Part shown: positions 34,861-45,695 of the stretch, piece after piece
How the letters are laid out: every line of letters begins with the position of its first letter
Numbering within the stretch: position 1 is the stretch's first letter
NCBI GenBank assembly: GCA_029959085.1
Contig: JARWIR010000017.1
Span: 20,883,507-20,947,506, forward strand
Source: Nemophila menziesii
Taxonomy: Eukaryota; Streptophyta; Magnoliopsida; Boraginales; Hydrophyllaceae
Direction: 5' to 3'
DNA: 64,000 bases
Program-made: the position numbers and the translations under genes
Notes under the pieces: generated by a model
Databases searched by the model: none
Seen by the model: the letters and a program-made list of their open reading frames with translations, nothing else
Told to the model about the DNA's origin: nothing

Positions 34861-36347
34861 TGATGTCTCCTCATTTGTGATAATAAAATCTATTTCTGAG
34901 ACATCACTTTAGGCGTATTTATTAGTTTATAGGTCGATTTTAGCTTGATTTAGTGCACTTTCCTATTTTGGGTCTTGAATTAATTAATTATTATTTTTTA
35001 GAGCATATTGGGTTTAATTATTTATTTAGTGTGAAGTTTTAGAGATATATGGTAATTAATTAGAGTCCAGGTTGGTAAAGAGAGCTAAAGAAAAGAAGAT
35101 AAACATGGAAATTGAAGATAAGTTTGTAAAAGCTAAAAACATGGAAAAGGAAAAGCTGACTTAAATCTGAATTTCTGCACCTACGACCACAAATCAGCTT
35201 ATATCTTAAAAATAGTGAGGAATTTGGAGAAACGATCAAGAGAAAAATTGAATATCTTTCCGAGACGATGAATTTGGTATACTCATACGCATCAATCGGA
35301 TAAATATTGAAGCTGTTAGGACCAAAAGAAAAACAGGGCTGATTGCATGTTTTTGGGCTACGAATTTGAGTTGGGCTTGGAGCCCATATTTACCTTTTCC
35401 TTCAAGAAAACGAATTAGGTCAACCTATACACTATAAATACAGCCTCTTAACATTAGAAAATCATCCTTGACCAAACCTTAAGACCAGGATGAAGCTACA
35501 ACACAAGAAGAGAAGTCTGGAAGGAGCTGTGCATCAATTATGTCTCCTTCAACCTTTAATTATGTAATTCTTTTCTTTTCTCTTCTTAGTATGAACTAGA
35601 TTCTATTTAGATTGAGTTTTAGCGTATATGTATGAACCCTAGTTTTGGTTGACATCTATCTAATTTGATTGAATTTATGTTTTGATTTCTCTGTTTATGT
35701 TTGGATTTATATTCTGTGTTCTTTACGGTGTACAACGTATAGGATTACCAATAAAGTAGTTAGATAACCGGTATATTTGACTATAGAATTAGCACATAAC
35801 GTCTAGAATAAGGTTTGATCTGACAACCCAGCCTAACTAGATAGTCAATGGTTTAGTGTATTGCTATTTTATCAATTGCATGAACAGTTTGCTTAGGTTC
35901 TTATTGACACAGGTAAACCCTATTTGAAACTACCTAGCCCAATTGAAACCAAACTATTGAAATACTACATGATTCATACCTTACATGTTTAGAATGACAA
36001 AACTAGTGGGGATTACATGCTATTTACTCAAGCTAAACTCTCATACTATCTTCTTTTCTTTTATTTAATTTTATGTCTTTTAATTTATTAGTTTAGTTTT
36101 CTTATTTAAAAACCAAATAAAAATCTATCTTTCTCTTCTTTACCCTTGCGTATTATTATTCTAGCTTAATTATTTTCACTTGAATATTTGCATAAGTTCT
36201 TCTTAACCTTCGTAGTCCCTGAGGAACGAATTCTACTTATTCATTAAAACTTGCATACGATCTGTATACTTGCAGAACCGTGCTCAGCTTAGGGTGTTTA
36301 TTTTTACTTATTTTATATATCTTTTTATCACACCTTAGGCGACACCA
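34861..36347 (+). repeat. 3' LTR of a truncated Athila-like element (1487 bp)
   Basis: Starts TGATGTCTCC and ends GGCGACACCA. TATAAATA at 35433-35440. Mid-U3 matches the LTR of element B. On the right it joins a copia gag frame at 36348, so this element probably inserted into a copia element; its left part has been deleted to the CACTA junction. Confidence 0.8.
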
Positions 36348-37007
36348 GAAAGAGATTGACTTATCCTTTAGTCGATTCGCTTCTTCGACTTGGATATGGC
36401 TGATGAGCTCTTGGAGGGTCATTTCTTTCTTTTTGTGTTTGAGGTGGTTGCGGTATTCACTCCAAGATGGGGGAAATATCTCAAGCAGAATGTTGGCTTG
36501 AAGAATTTCACACATCTTCATGCCTTGGGCGATTACCTCCGCGCATAGGTTCTCGTACACATGAAGTTGTTCAGTCATGGGTTTCTGATCCGTAAGTCTA
36601 AAATTATACCAATTCCCAATCACGTACTTTTTCTTACCAGAATCATCAGCCCCGTATTTCTTCTTGAGAGTTTCCCATATGACCTTTGCCGATTTATCTT
36701 TGGCAAGGAGGTAAAAAATGGGATTAGTAACGTTGTTCAACATCCAACCCCGAGACATGGTATTAGCTCTTTTGAACCTGGATTCGAGGGCAGCATGCCT
36801 AGCTAGCTCTTGTTCAGTATGAGCTCCAATTTCCAAAAGTGGAGGAGCCTCAACTATAGCTAAGTCGAGTTCATACTGTTCAAGGCAAATCATAATCTTT
36901 TGCGCCCAACGCTTGTAGTTAGAACCATTAAGGGGTTCCAACTTGTTCACGTCGAGAAGTGGCTTTGCGTTCAAAGAAGAACCAACAGCCGAAACAGGAA
37001 GAGCCAT
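36348..37007 (-). pseudogene. Ty1/copia Gag (UBN2-type), truncated by LTR insertion
   Basis: Capsid protein of a copia retrotransposon, read on the minus strand from ATG 37007. Typical motifs are LNGSNYKRWAQKI near the N-terminus, then AKVIWETLKKKYG, and LTDQKPMTEQLHVYENL with IQVEEANRLKD near the break. The native frame ends at 36348, where the LTR begins; the open frame runs on by chance into the LTR to 36237. The CCHC knuckle and pol are missing. Confidence 0.85.
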
Positions 37008-37688
37008 TTTAAAAAATAACCGGTGGAAAAAGAGAAAGAATATCTTTTTAAATTGTTATTAAAAATAACCACCAGTTGTACAAAAGAAATGGTTTCCAGA
37101 AAAGAAAAACCAAAGGAAGAAAAAAACGAATTTAGATGTAAACAAACGATTACAAGGAAATTGAATTACGATTACAATTTGAAATAACAATTACACGGAA
37201 ATTTCAAAGGAAATACACTTACACGATAAGGAAAAAACTAAGTCACAACCACCTATGGTCGTTAAAAAGATATTCCGGCGGACCGGTATCTCTAACGAAA
37301 CTAAACGTAATTTAGAGTAGAGAGAAGGTGGTGCAGAATGTTTTTTTTTCTTGTGTGTATTTCGTCCCTGGAATGAGTGGAGTGAGACTTCTTTATATAG
37401 GGGAGAGGATAGGAAGACTCAAGCCTTTTAGAAACGTCCCCATCAAGTCCCATGATTACCTCCCGTAATTGACTTGATTGGGTTGACGGTTTTGATTGGC
37501 TTTTAACCTCCACGTTTTTTATATCTTGTAACCGATTTGACTTTCAAATTCCCACGTGTTGTAACAGCTGCTGAAGTTAACGCGTGCGTGATTGATGGAG
37601 ACTTGTCTCTACGTTTGAGTGTCAATGACCACTATAAGAGCTGGTAGAAAAATCCATTTCATTTTTCATTTTTCATTTTTCATTTTTT
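37008..37688 (-). other. Presumed leader and 5' LTR region of the copia element
   Basis: Upstream of the copia Gag start. A CTATATAAAG core promoter motif is read on the minus strand near 37392-37402. LTR ends and a methionine-tRNA primer site could not be located. A CATTTTT repeat occupies about 37658-37688. Confidence 0.35.
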
Positions 37689-37704
37689 GACTCCCCAAAC
37701 TCCC

Positions 37705-38785
37705 TCATACTCTTTGCAATGAGGAGACCGAAAAAAGGCACAATCATCAAAGGAGGGAGAAAAGAATGACCCAAGTCTTTGGGACTTGATTTGGAAGGCT
37801 AACGTTCCCCTTAGAATAAGAAATTTTGGGTGGCGAGCAGTTAACGGACTTCTTCCGTCAAAAGTTAATCTTAAAAAGAGAAAATGTGCAAAAGATACTA
37901 TGTGCGAATGGTGCGAAACCGGGGATGAATGCTCAAATCACATTTTACTCACATGTCCCTTTAGTATGGCAGCTTGGGCTTGCTCGGATATGCAAATTAA
38001 AATTGAAAAAGAAAAAATCTATGATTTTGGAAGATGGTTTCTGGATACGGTCGAAACCTACTCGAAAAATGGGTGGGACAAGAGGAAAGTGATTGCGAAT
38101 ATACTCATTACCTCTTGGAATATTTGGAAGGAGAGGATGAAAGGTTTTTTTGAGAAAAAGGAATGGGCAGTTGAAAACATTAAAAGAAACACCGGTAAAC
38201 TGATTGATAAAATGTTTACAGAAAAAAGTAACGAGGGGAACAAAAAGAATGAAGAAATGAAGAAAAAAGAAGAAAGCCAGAACCCAACAATACAGGATGA
38301 GGCGGATATTATTTGGTTTAGTGATTCATCGTTCACCAAAAAATGGGAGCCGGCTAGAGTAGTGGCCATCGGAATTAACAAAGACGGAAGGATTAATCAC
38401 AAGAAAGGTAGCAGGTGCCTTATTAATAGTTCGATCGAAGGGGAGGCTTGGGCTCTCCTTTTGGCATTAAGGACAGCCGGAGGCCTCAGGGCACAGAGTT
38501 GTTCCTTTTATACAGATAACCTTGAACTTGTTCAAGGAATTACAAAAAACAAAAAGCTTCACTGGAGGCTTTACTACATGAGAAATGAAATCAACGGCTG
38601 GTTGAACAAGTTTCCGACTTGGAAAATTTCATATATTAGCAGAAACTACAACACAATTGCCGATTCATACGCAAAAAGTATTAGGTTGAACAAGGACTTA
38701 TCCTCTTGGAAGGAATTTTCGGTGTACGGCGCCCGTGTCTTCTTTAATCTTTAGTTGTTTCTTGTATCATTGACAAAAAAAAAAA
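37705..38785 (+). mobile_element. 5'-truncated LINE (1081 bp) with 16-bp target duplication
   Basis: Flanked by identical GACTCCCCAAACTCCC at 37689-37704 and 38786-38801. Ends with TTGAC and eleven A (38775-38785). Only the 3' end of ORF2 is present. Perfect duplications and a largely open frame indicate a fairly recent insertion. Confidence 0.93.
37786..38754 (+). pseudogene. LINE ORF2 C-terminus: zinc-binding RT domain plus RNase H
   Basis: The open frame extends back to about 37724, in phase with WDLIWKANVPLRIRNFGWRA. The zf-RVT part shows CEWCETGDECSNHILLTC (residues about 40-57). The RNase H part (about 180-310) shows WFSDSS, EGEAWALLLAL, FYTDNLELVQ and RNYNTIADSYAK, with the acidic residues of the RVT_3 fold. 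The upstream endonuclease and RT domains are absent because of 5' truncation, so it is a dead fragment without a native start codon. Confidence 0.85.
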
Positions 38786-39203
38786 GACTCCCCAAACTCC
38801 CAACGACCCCACGACCCACGCCGGGCGGGTGGTGGTGGTGGTGCGCACGTGTGGGGCTTAACCATTACCTTGCCATGTGCATGTGTATTGGTTTTTTGGA
38901 GTTTAATAATACCACAAAGTATAAAAGAAGGCTTTAAGTCTTATTGCCCACCGATGTGGGAAAAAATAAAACCCACTTTTACTTCAAATGTTCTAACAAA
39001 GTAGACGTAACATTGAGATGACACTTACATGATGGTAGGTAGCGTTGACTAATGATCAACTGGTAAAAAATGTTACAAAAGGACCACAATTACCAAAAAA
39101 ATAGATCATATAGGGATATTCGGAAATTTCTTTAAGAAAAACTTATACTACACTTTAGATAAAGATTAATAGCCACCCGTAATGTTTACCCGTTAATTAT
39201 TAC

Positions 39204-39410
39204 TAGGGATGGCAATGGTTCAAAAATTAACCGTAACCGATGGATATCCGATAAAAAATCCGTTAGTGGAACCGATGGTGCATCCATGAGGGTTTGGTTC
39301 TCAGAAAAGGTAACCGGTGGATTATCCGTTAGGATTTGGTCTTTTACAATAATCCGACGGATAACCCGAAATCCGAATAAAAAAATAAAAAATAAAAAAT
39401 AAATATTAAA

Positions 39411-39442
<32 letters not shown>

Positions 39443-39798
39443 CATAAAAATATTCTATATATGCAAATTTCATATATAATTATTACATACATAAACTAGC
39501 TAATTGATTATTATCTATTTTATTACTATATTGCCTAATATAATTTTATGGTCTTCCAATAATTTTGTAGTTAATTTTAGAAGTTTAATAATATTTAATA
39601 ATTTATTTTATTTAAATCATTTTAAATATTGCGGATACGGATTAACCGCGGGTAAACCGCATCCGTCGCGGATGCGGATTTGGTAGATAATTCTAAAATT
39701 CGATGGTTAATGGATGCGGATTTGGTTATCGTTTTTCTTAATGGATGTGGATGTGGTTATGCAATTTTTCGAGGATATCCGATCCGTTGTCATCCCTA
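39204..39798. mobile_element. hAT-type MITE 1 (595 bp)
   Basis: Inverted ends TAGGGATGGCAATGG and TAGGGATGACAACGG; 8-bp duplication ATTATTAC (39196-39203 and 39799-39806). The interior has many GGATATCCG / ATCCGTTA words and an (AT)n tract. No coding. The GDSL locus (25795) provides the empty site. Confidence 0.93.
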
Positions 39799-40281
39799 AT
39801 TATTACTCATGCCGGGTGATGCTAGTCTCTTCTTAATTTTGGTTAGCAAAAATAGATTAATCTTTACTAACATATAAATTAAATAAGGTAGATCATGTAT
39901 GTTACATGCAGTTAGTTTCCGTCATATCTGACATTATTTTCCATTTCCTGAATCTTCTAATGCAATAATGTCATCTGACATTATTTATTACACTCACGTT
40001 TACTTAAATCATTGATTCGAACAAAAAAAAAACAATCATTGAGTAATTTTTCTTTTAATAAGTTCAAAAGAGGTGAAAGACTCTGAAGATTAACCATTGT
40101 TTAATTTTAGCCACGACGTAATTTTTAGTTCGATGGTTGACTATTTACTTAGTTGACATTTGTTAATAGACGAGCAAAAAATTATTTTGAAGCTCCTAAT
40201 AGTTATAATTTTTTTCTAGTCAATAGAATAGTTTTTTTCCGGAATAAGCTATAAACAATAGAATAGTTAAACAGGGTGGAG

Positions 40282-40865
40282 TAGGGGTGAGCAAAATTTT
40301 AACAAACCCGAAAAACCGTGTTAATTTTAACCAAACCGATCCAAAATATATGTTAGTTTTACCTTGGTCAACCTTACCCATCGGGTTACCTTATGATTTT
40401 TCGGGTCCATGTATTTTACCTATATATTACCCAAGCTATTGGGTTGGGGTTACCCAAACCGAAAAACCGTGTAAATAAAAAAATACAAAACATGTATATT
40501 TGAGAAGTCATTTCATTTGGCTTCTCGGATATTCCAAACATGTATAATTTATTTTGAAGTATACGATTCATGATTTTTTGGTTTCTAATGTCAAGATTGT
40601 ATCTTTGATCTTTCGAAGTTTATGATATAAGTGTTTTCAAATTTTCTCATTTATTTAATTTGTTCATGCGTTAAAAAAGAGTTTGACTAATGTTGACTAA
40701 CGAGGGTAAACCAAGGGTAACCGAAGGGTAAACCGAATTAACCCGAGGGTAAACATTTTTTTACCCTACCCTTGGGTTACCCTAGCAATTCCTTAAACCG
40801 AAATATATTACCCTTGGTTTACCCTAACCTCAAAACCGGGTAAAACCGATCCATGCTCTCCCCTA
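40282..40865. mobile_element. hAT-type MITE 2 (584 bp)
   Basis: Inverted ends TAGGGGTGAGCA and TAGGGGAGAGCA; 8-bp duplication GGGTGGAG (40274-40281 and 40866-40873). The interior has repeated GGGTAAACC/GGTTACCC words. No coding. Confidence 0.92.
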
Positions 40866-41099
40866 GGGTGGAGTTAGAAAATTTCGTAAGAAGGCCTAAG
40901 GAGATGTAAGGGTAATGTTTCTGAATTTTTTTCCTTATATTTACACAATAAATTTATATATTAAGCAAAAGTTGTAAAATAAGTCAATATTAATTTATAT
41001 AATTAATTATTCTATTAATTCTATTTTATATAAAATAACATATAAATTTTTTTTAAATAAAATATCCTATAAAAAAATAATATAAAATCTAATAAAATA

Positions 41100-41202
41100 A
41101 ATTTAAAAAATTAAGAAAAACCAAAAACAAAATTTAAAAAAAAATTAAAAAAAATTAAAAAAAATTAAAAAAAAATTAAAAAAAATTAAAAAGATAGTTA
41201 CT

Positions 41203-41255
<53 letters not shown>
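41100..41255. repeat. A-rich (AAAAATT)n and (AT)n tract
   Basis: Repeats of AAAAAATTAA followed by about 22 AT/TA units ending at 41252. Confidence 0.85.
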
Positions 41256-41746
41256 TTAAGATAGTTATAATGTTTTTCTAGAAAAATCAGGAAAGACCAT
41301 AACCCCTCTCATACATGTAACTCCTCCCCTTAAATTAGCTATCAACCTTTATTACTTCTTAACCTTGGGCATACGCTATATATAACATAAAGATTGACCT
41401 CTCATTTTATGTTTGAGATCAATATCAATCATCAATCAGATATCTTGATTACCTAAAGACGAGAGGAAAGCATAAGCCAACATTTTTTTGAACCAAACAA
41501 TCTCATTTGCCAAAGAAATTGTGGTGACTGTAGGGTTATAGATTCCTCTTTCAGCCAAAAAGTTATAGTCAAGGGCTGTTGCACCTCTCACTGCAAAATT
41601 CACACCTTCACCGAAGTGTTTCTTTGTTTCATTGTTGAATCCATAATATGGCGGTACAAATGATAGACCAAAATGCTTAGCTGCATCCATCAAAAACAAA
41701 AGTAAAAATTCAGTCCTGCCTTATATCTATATAATATTGGAGAAGG

Positions 41747-42926
41747 ACCAACGGCCCGAAATGTCTCCAGTTTTTCTTTACATTTTCTAGCCTTCAGATC
41801 AAATTTCTATCATTTTTAGCCTTTAGATCGATTATAATTAATGGTCTAGATTGTCTAAATTCAATCCACGGTTTAAAATATCTTGATGTCTCCTCTATAT
41901 TTTTCAGCCCTTGGATTAATTCTTTCTTTACTACTTTTTAAATTTCAAAAGAATAAAAAATAACAAAAACAAATCACTTCCACTTCATTGTCTCTCTCTC
42001 CCACCGCACCGTCTCACCATTCTCCTACCCCGCCTCCATCACCAAGCTCCTCTCCTTCCATCACCAGGCTCCTCTCCTGCACAATCGAAGAACCCAAAAT
42101 TAAATCTTCCCAAGCCGCTCTCCTGCACAATTGAAGAAACCAACGGCCCGAAATGTCTCCAGTTTTTCTCCACATTTTCTAGCCTTCAGATCAAATTTCT
42201 ATCATTTTTAGCCTTTAGATCGATTATAATTAATGGTCTAGATTGTCTAAATTCAATCCACGGTTTAAAATATCTTGATGTCTCCTCTATATTTTTTAGC
42301 TCTTGGATTAATTCTTTCTTTACTACTTTTTAAATTTCAAAAGAATAAAAAAGAACAAAAACAAATCACTTCCACTTCATTGTCTCTCTCTCCCACCGCA
42401 CCGTCTCACCATTCTCCTACCCCGCATCCATCACCAAGCTCCTCTCCTTCCATCACCAGGCTCCTCTCCTGCACAATCGAAGAACCCAAAATTAAATCTT
42501 CCCAAGCCGCTCTCCTGCACAATCGAAGAAACCAACGGCCCGAAATGTCTCCAGTTTTTCTCCACATTTTCTAGCCTTCAGATCAAATTTCTATCATTTT
42601 TAGCCTTTAGATCGATTATAATTAATGGTCTAGATTGTCTAAATTCAATCCACGGTTTAAAATATCTTGATGTCTCCTCTATATTTTTCAGCCCTTGGAT
42701 TAATTCTTTCTTTACTACTTTTTAAATTTCAAAAGAATAAAAAATAACAAAAACAAATCACTTCCACTTCATTGTCTCTCTCTCTCCCACCGCACCGTCT
42801 CACCATTCTCCTACCCCGCCTCCATCACCAGGCTCCTCTCCTTCCATCACCAGGCTCCTCTCCTGCACAATCGAAGAACCCAAAATTAAATCTTCCCAAG
42901 CCGCTCTCCTGCACAATCGAAGAAAC
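41747..42926. repeat. 392-bp tandem triplication
   Basis: Units start at 41747, 42139 and 42531 with ACCAACGGCCCGAAATGTCTCC; each contains TTTTCTAGCCTTCAGATC and a CT-rich stretch and ends near CTGCACAATCGAAGAA. Copies are nearly identical, so the duplications are recent. Just before the first unit stands TCTATATAATATTGG, which resembles a Helitron 5' end. Confidence 0.9.
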
Positions 42927-42929
42927 CCA

Positions 42930-43880
42930 TATGCAAACCCTCCATTCAGGCACAATCGAAGAACCCAAATTATGTCTACCATTGAAACTCTTAAAAATTG
43001 AATTTTTGGCCATCAATCGAAGAACCCAACTTAAGGTAAGGTAAAAGTTGAAATTAACGGATTATAGTGTAGAAACAATTCTGGTTGTCGATCAATTATG
43101 GTGAAAAATTGAAAATGCACCATTAAAAGCCATAGATTTCGGGCTATCGATATTCTTTGAGCCTGGACAACGTTTAGGGTTAGTAAAATTTCAAGTTCAA
43201 ATATTGTAGCTGCTATAAGAAGGTAATTCTTACACGCATCTTACTCTAATGCAATTAATATGCTGATTTTAAGTGGCACAATTTTTTATTTTAGTGGGCT
43301 TGAGCAAAATCCATACAGCCGATTCACAATGGTTTTGTAAAGAATTTGTTGGTGAGTGAAGTTAAAAGGCACTATTTTCGTAATCAATTTGGTTTTAATC
43401 TTGGTTAATTAATTATGTATTACTTTTGTGGACAACTTTAGCTTTAGCAAATATTGGAGAATCTGCAAAAGCTTCTTCCGAAAAACCTTCTGTTCTTCAA
43501 GATGAAAAGCTTTTCTCAGCAGATTTAGTCAGCCTTGTTTTAGAACACTGGTTATGATACACAAAATTAGTTTAGCCAATTCCAGCACACGACCGCATCC
43601 GTTAAATTTCCTAAAAAATCATAATTAATTCAAAAAAAAATTGAAAAATAAAAATTGCATATTTAGACGGGTCAAGTTCATATCTACATCTGCAATTTTT
43701 TTTTTTAAATTTTGATATTCCGCTTTATGTGTTTTTTTAGTCGAATAACAATACTTATATTAAAAACTTTCAAAAAGAGTTACCCAATGCCTTTCTCATT
43801 GTGGTCATTGCAAAGTAATTTAGTTAAGGGTACTTTATTTTTTAAGGTCCAAACACATTTACGTTTGTGTTTTAAATCTC
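42930..43880. other. Region without recognised gene
   Basis: Short open frames only. 43575-43660 is an inverted, diverged relative of 59670-59740 (TAATTAATTC, then a poly(T/A), then GTTAAA and CACACG words), so it is probably part of a dispersed repeat. Confidence 0.4.
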
Positions 43881-44580
43881 ATCCCAACCAGCCCTTGTAA
43901 CTACTTCAACTAAAGGGTAATTGTACCAAAATACCCCCCCAAACCCTATCATACACTGAAACACACCAAAGCAACCCCAAAACACCATTAAGGGTTCGAA
44001 ACCCCCACCCCTCCCATTCACTCTGCTCTCTCTCTCTATCTCTCTCCCTCTCTCTCTCAAGACCCCGGCGAACCCCACCTTCATCACCCCGTCGCCATTA
44101 ACACCGCCACCATCGAGCCCCACCTTCATCACCCCGTCACCATTAACACCACCACCATTCTCACTCTGCTTCACCAGAACTCACCATGCAGAGCCTCCAA
44201 CACCACCGTCATCACCAACACCACCAGATCTGGAACCTCGCCGCCCAGAAAACGCGCCACCGAAACACTGTTGCTGCTCCGTCTCTCTGTAACACCCCAC
44301 CCCCACCCCCGTCGCGCCGCACCACCACCCTCTTCCTACTAACGAGCTACGCCCCACCACCATAGACGTTGCAGCACCAACACCAACCAACACTGCTGCT
44401 TCACCGTGGATCTGCAGCACCAACATCACCAACATCACCCAAAGCTTCACCGTGGATCTGCAGCACCTACACCACCCAAAACTGCTGCTTCACGTCGACG
44501 CCGTGCATTACTGTTGGAGACCTCCGTTGCGTGAAGAAGACGAAGCTCCGCTGCTCAACCATCACGAACGAGATCTCGAT
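43881..44580. other. CACCAC-rich low-complexity block
   Basis: Open frames on both strands, but composition is dominated by CAC/ACC and CTCTCT repeats. Two imperfect copies of CATCACCCCGTC...CCATTAACACC lie at about 44073-44155. No domain seen; I do not call a gene. Confidence 0.45.
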
Positions 44581-45113
44581 GGGCCAGACCCAATAAGGTT
44601 GTTCATGTTGGGGCCAGACCCCTATACGGGTTGTTCGTGGTGGGGCCAGCCCTGTTCTACACACTCCACCGCCGCCACGACTAAGAAGAATCCATCTCTG
44701 GTCTCGTGTGAAACTGAGATTCGTAGGTTTTGGGTCCAGCCCCATTGGGCTCAAATTTGTTAGTGGGTCCAACCCCATTTGGGCTTAGGTTTTTGTTGTA
44801 TTGTGTTTTGATGTATTGGGTCCAGACCCATATAGTTGTAGTAGGTAATGGGGCTGGCCCATGTAGTTAGTATGGTTGTTAATTTTCAGTTGTAATTTTA
44901 TTGTTCAATCTGGGTACAACCCATCAATATAAAAGCTTGGTAATGAGATCCAATTATATTATCTATACTTGTTAAAAATGTGTTTTTTTGTTCATACTGG
45001 GGCTGGCCCGTATTTGATTTATGAAGTAATGTTGTACTGTTTTTTTTTCATACTGGGGCTAGCCCGAATTTGATATGCATTAATGGTTGTTCTGCGCTGT
45101 GGGGCCGTACCCA
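44581..45113. repeat. Array of quasi-palindromic GGG[G/T]C...CCC motifs
   Basis: Eleven copies over about 530 bases, with forms such as GGGCCAGACCC, GGGGCCAGACCCC, GGGTCCAGCCCC, GGGTCCAACCCC, GGGGCTGGCCC and GGGTACAACCC, spaced roughly 25-90 bases. Many are preceded by T/A and followed by A/C T/G, so a longer consensus may exist. No coding explanation. Confidence 0.7.
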
Positions 45114-45338
45114 TAACGAAGAGGGGTAAAATAAGAATAGCCCCAAACCAGCTAGTTAGAAATAGGCCTTAAAAACAAGTTTTCCAAGTAGGATTTAAAA
45201 TACAATGTTTTTACTCTTTTGGGCCTCAATTTATAATTTCCTCTTTAGTTAATTGGGGTGATTTTTTCAATCTAAGCCAAACAAATCGTCTTTTAACTTT
45301 TGTTTACCTGCCCAATCGGCTACCAAATTCTTTCCCCT

Positions 45339-45695
45339 TCAAACTAGGGAGAATTTAAGTTTCTCAGAGAACATACACTTCTGAATTTCTATAGTCAAAT
45401 GAAAAATAGAGTGGGGGGTTTGGACATTTGTACACACTAATGAATCAATTACAATACAACTATCACTCTCTATAGTAATTGTTCCCACTTGAAAACGAGA
45501 AGCAATCCTATAGGCTTGATAAACTCCTAATGCTTCAACCTCCAATGGTGACAATGCGCCCCTGCATCTAACAATTCTTTCCGAAAAAATTCCTTTATGG
45601 TCATTGACAATGCAAGAAACAGAAGAATTAGAGTTAACAATATCAAATGTCGCATCAGTTTCAACTTTTATTTCTCCTATTGGGAGAGGGGTCAC
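45339..45695 (-). pseudogene. RNase H-like (RVT_3) domain, interrupted by element D
   Basis: Minus strand: PIGEIKVETDATFD, then VNDHKGIFSERIVR, ALSPLEVEALGVYQAYRIA and IESDSCIVIDSL. This is the pattern of the plant RNase H-like domain (first catalytic Asp, later Glu in EVEALG, then ESDS). It ends with a stop at 45339. Element D starts at the next base upstream of the frame (45696), so the rest of this gene or LINE fragment was separated. The bases just before the domain (AG at the pre-insertion site) would also fit a splice acceptor. Confidence 0.65.

Larger units (their letters stand above)
39001..41721 (-). pseudogene. Partial duplicate of the GDSL gene (intron 2 end plus exon 2), split by insertions
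   Basis: 39001-39203, 39807-39870 and 41436-41721 are closely similar to the single block 25590-26115 of the GDSL gene. The exon 2 copy (about 41445-41676) reads [19 protein letters not shown] but has G-to-R in the block II motif (AVRGATA). No copy of exons 1, 3, 4 or 5 is near. Two hAT MITEs and about 1 kb of other sequence separate the parts. Confidence 0.88.

Noticed and set aside
42275..43044. 99- and 90-codon frames in the 392-bp repeats
   Set aside because: Low-complexity Ser/Pro translation of CT-rich DNA, broken between units.
43872..44778. Gly- or His-rich frames on both strands
   Set aside because: Composition effect of CACCAC repeats; no domain and no splice logic.
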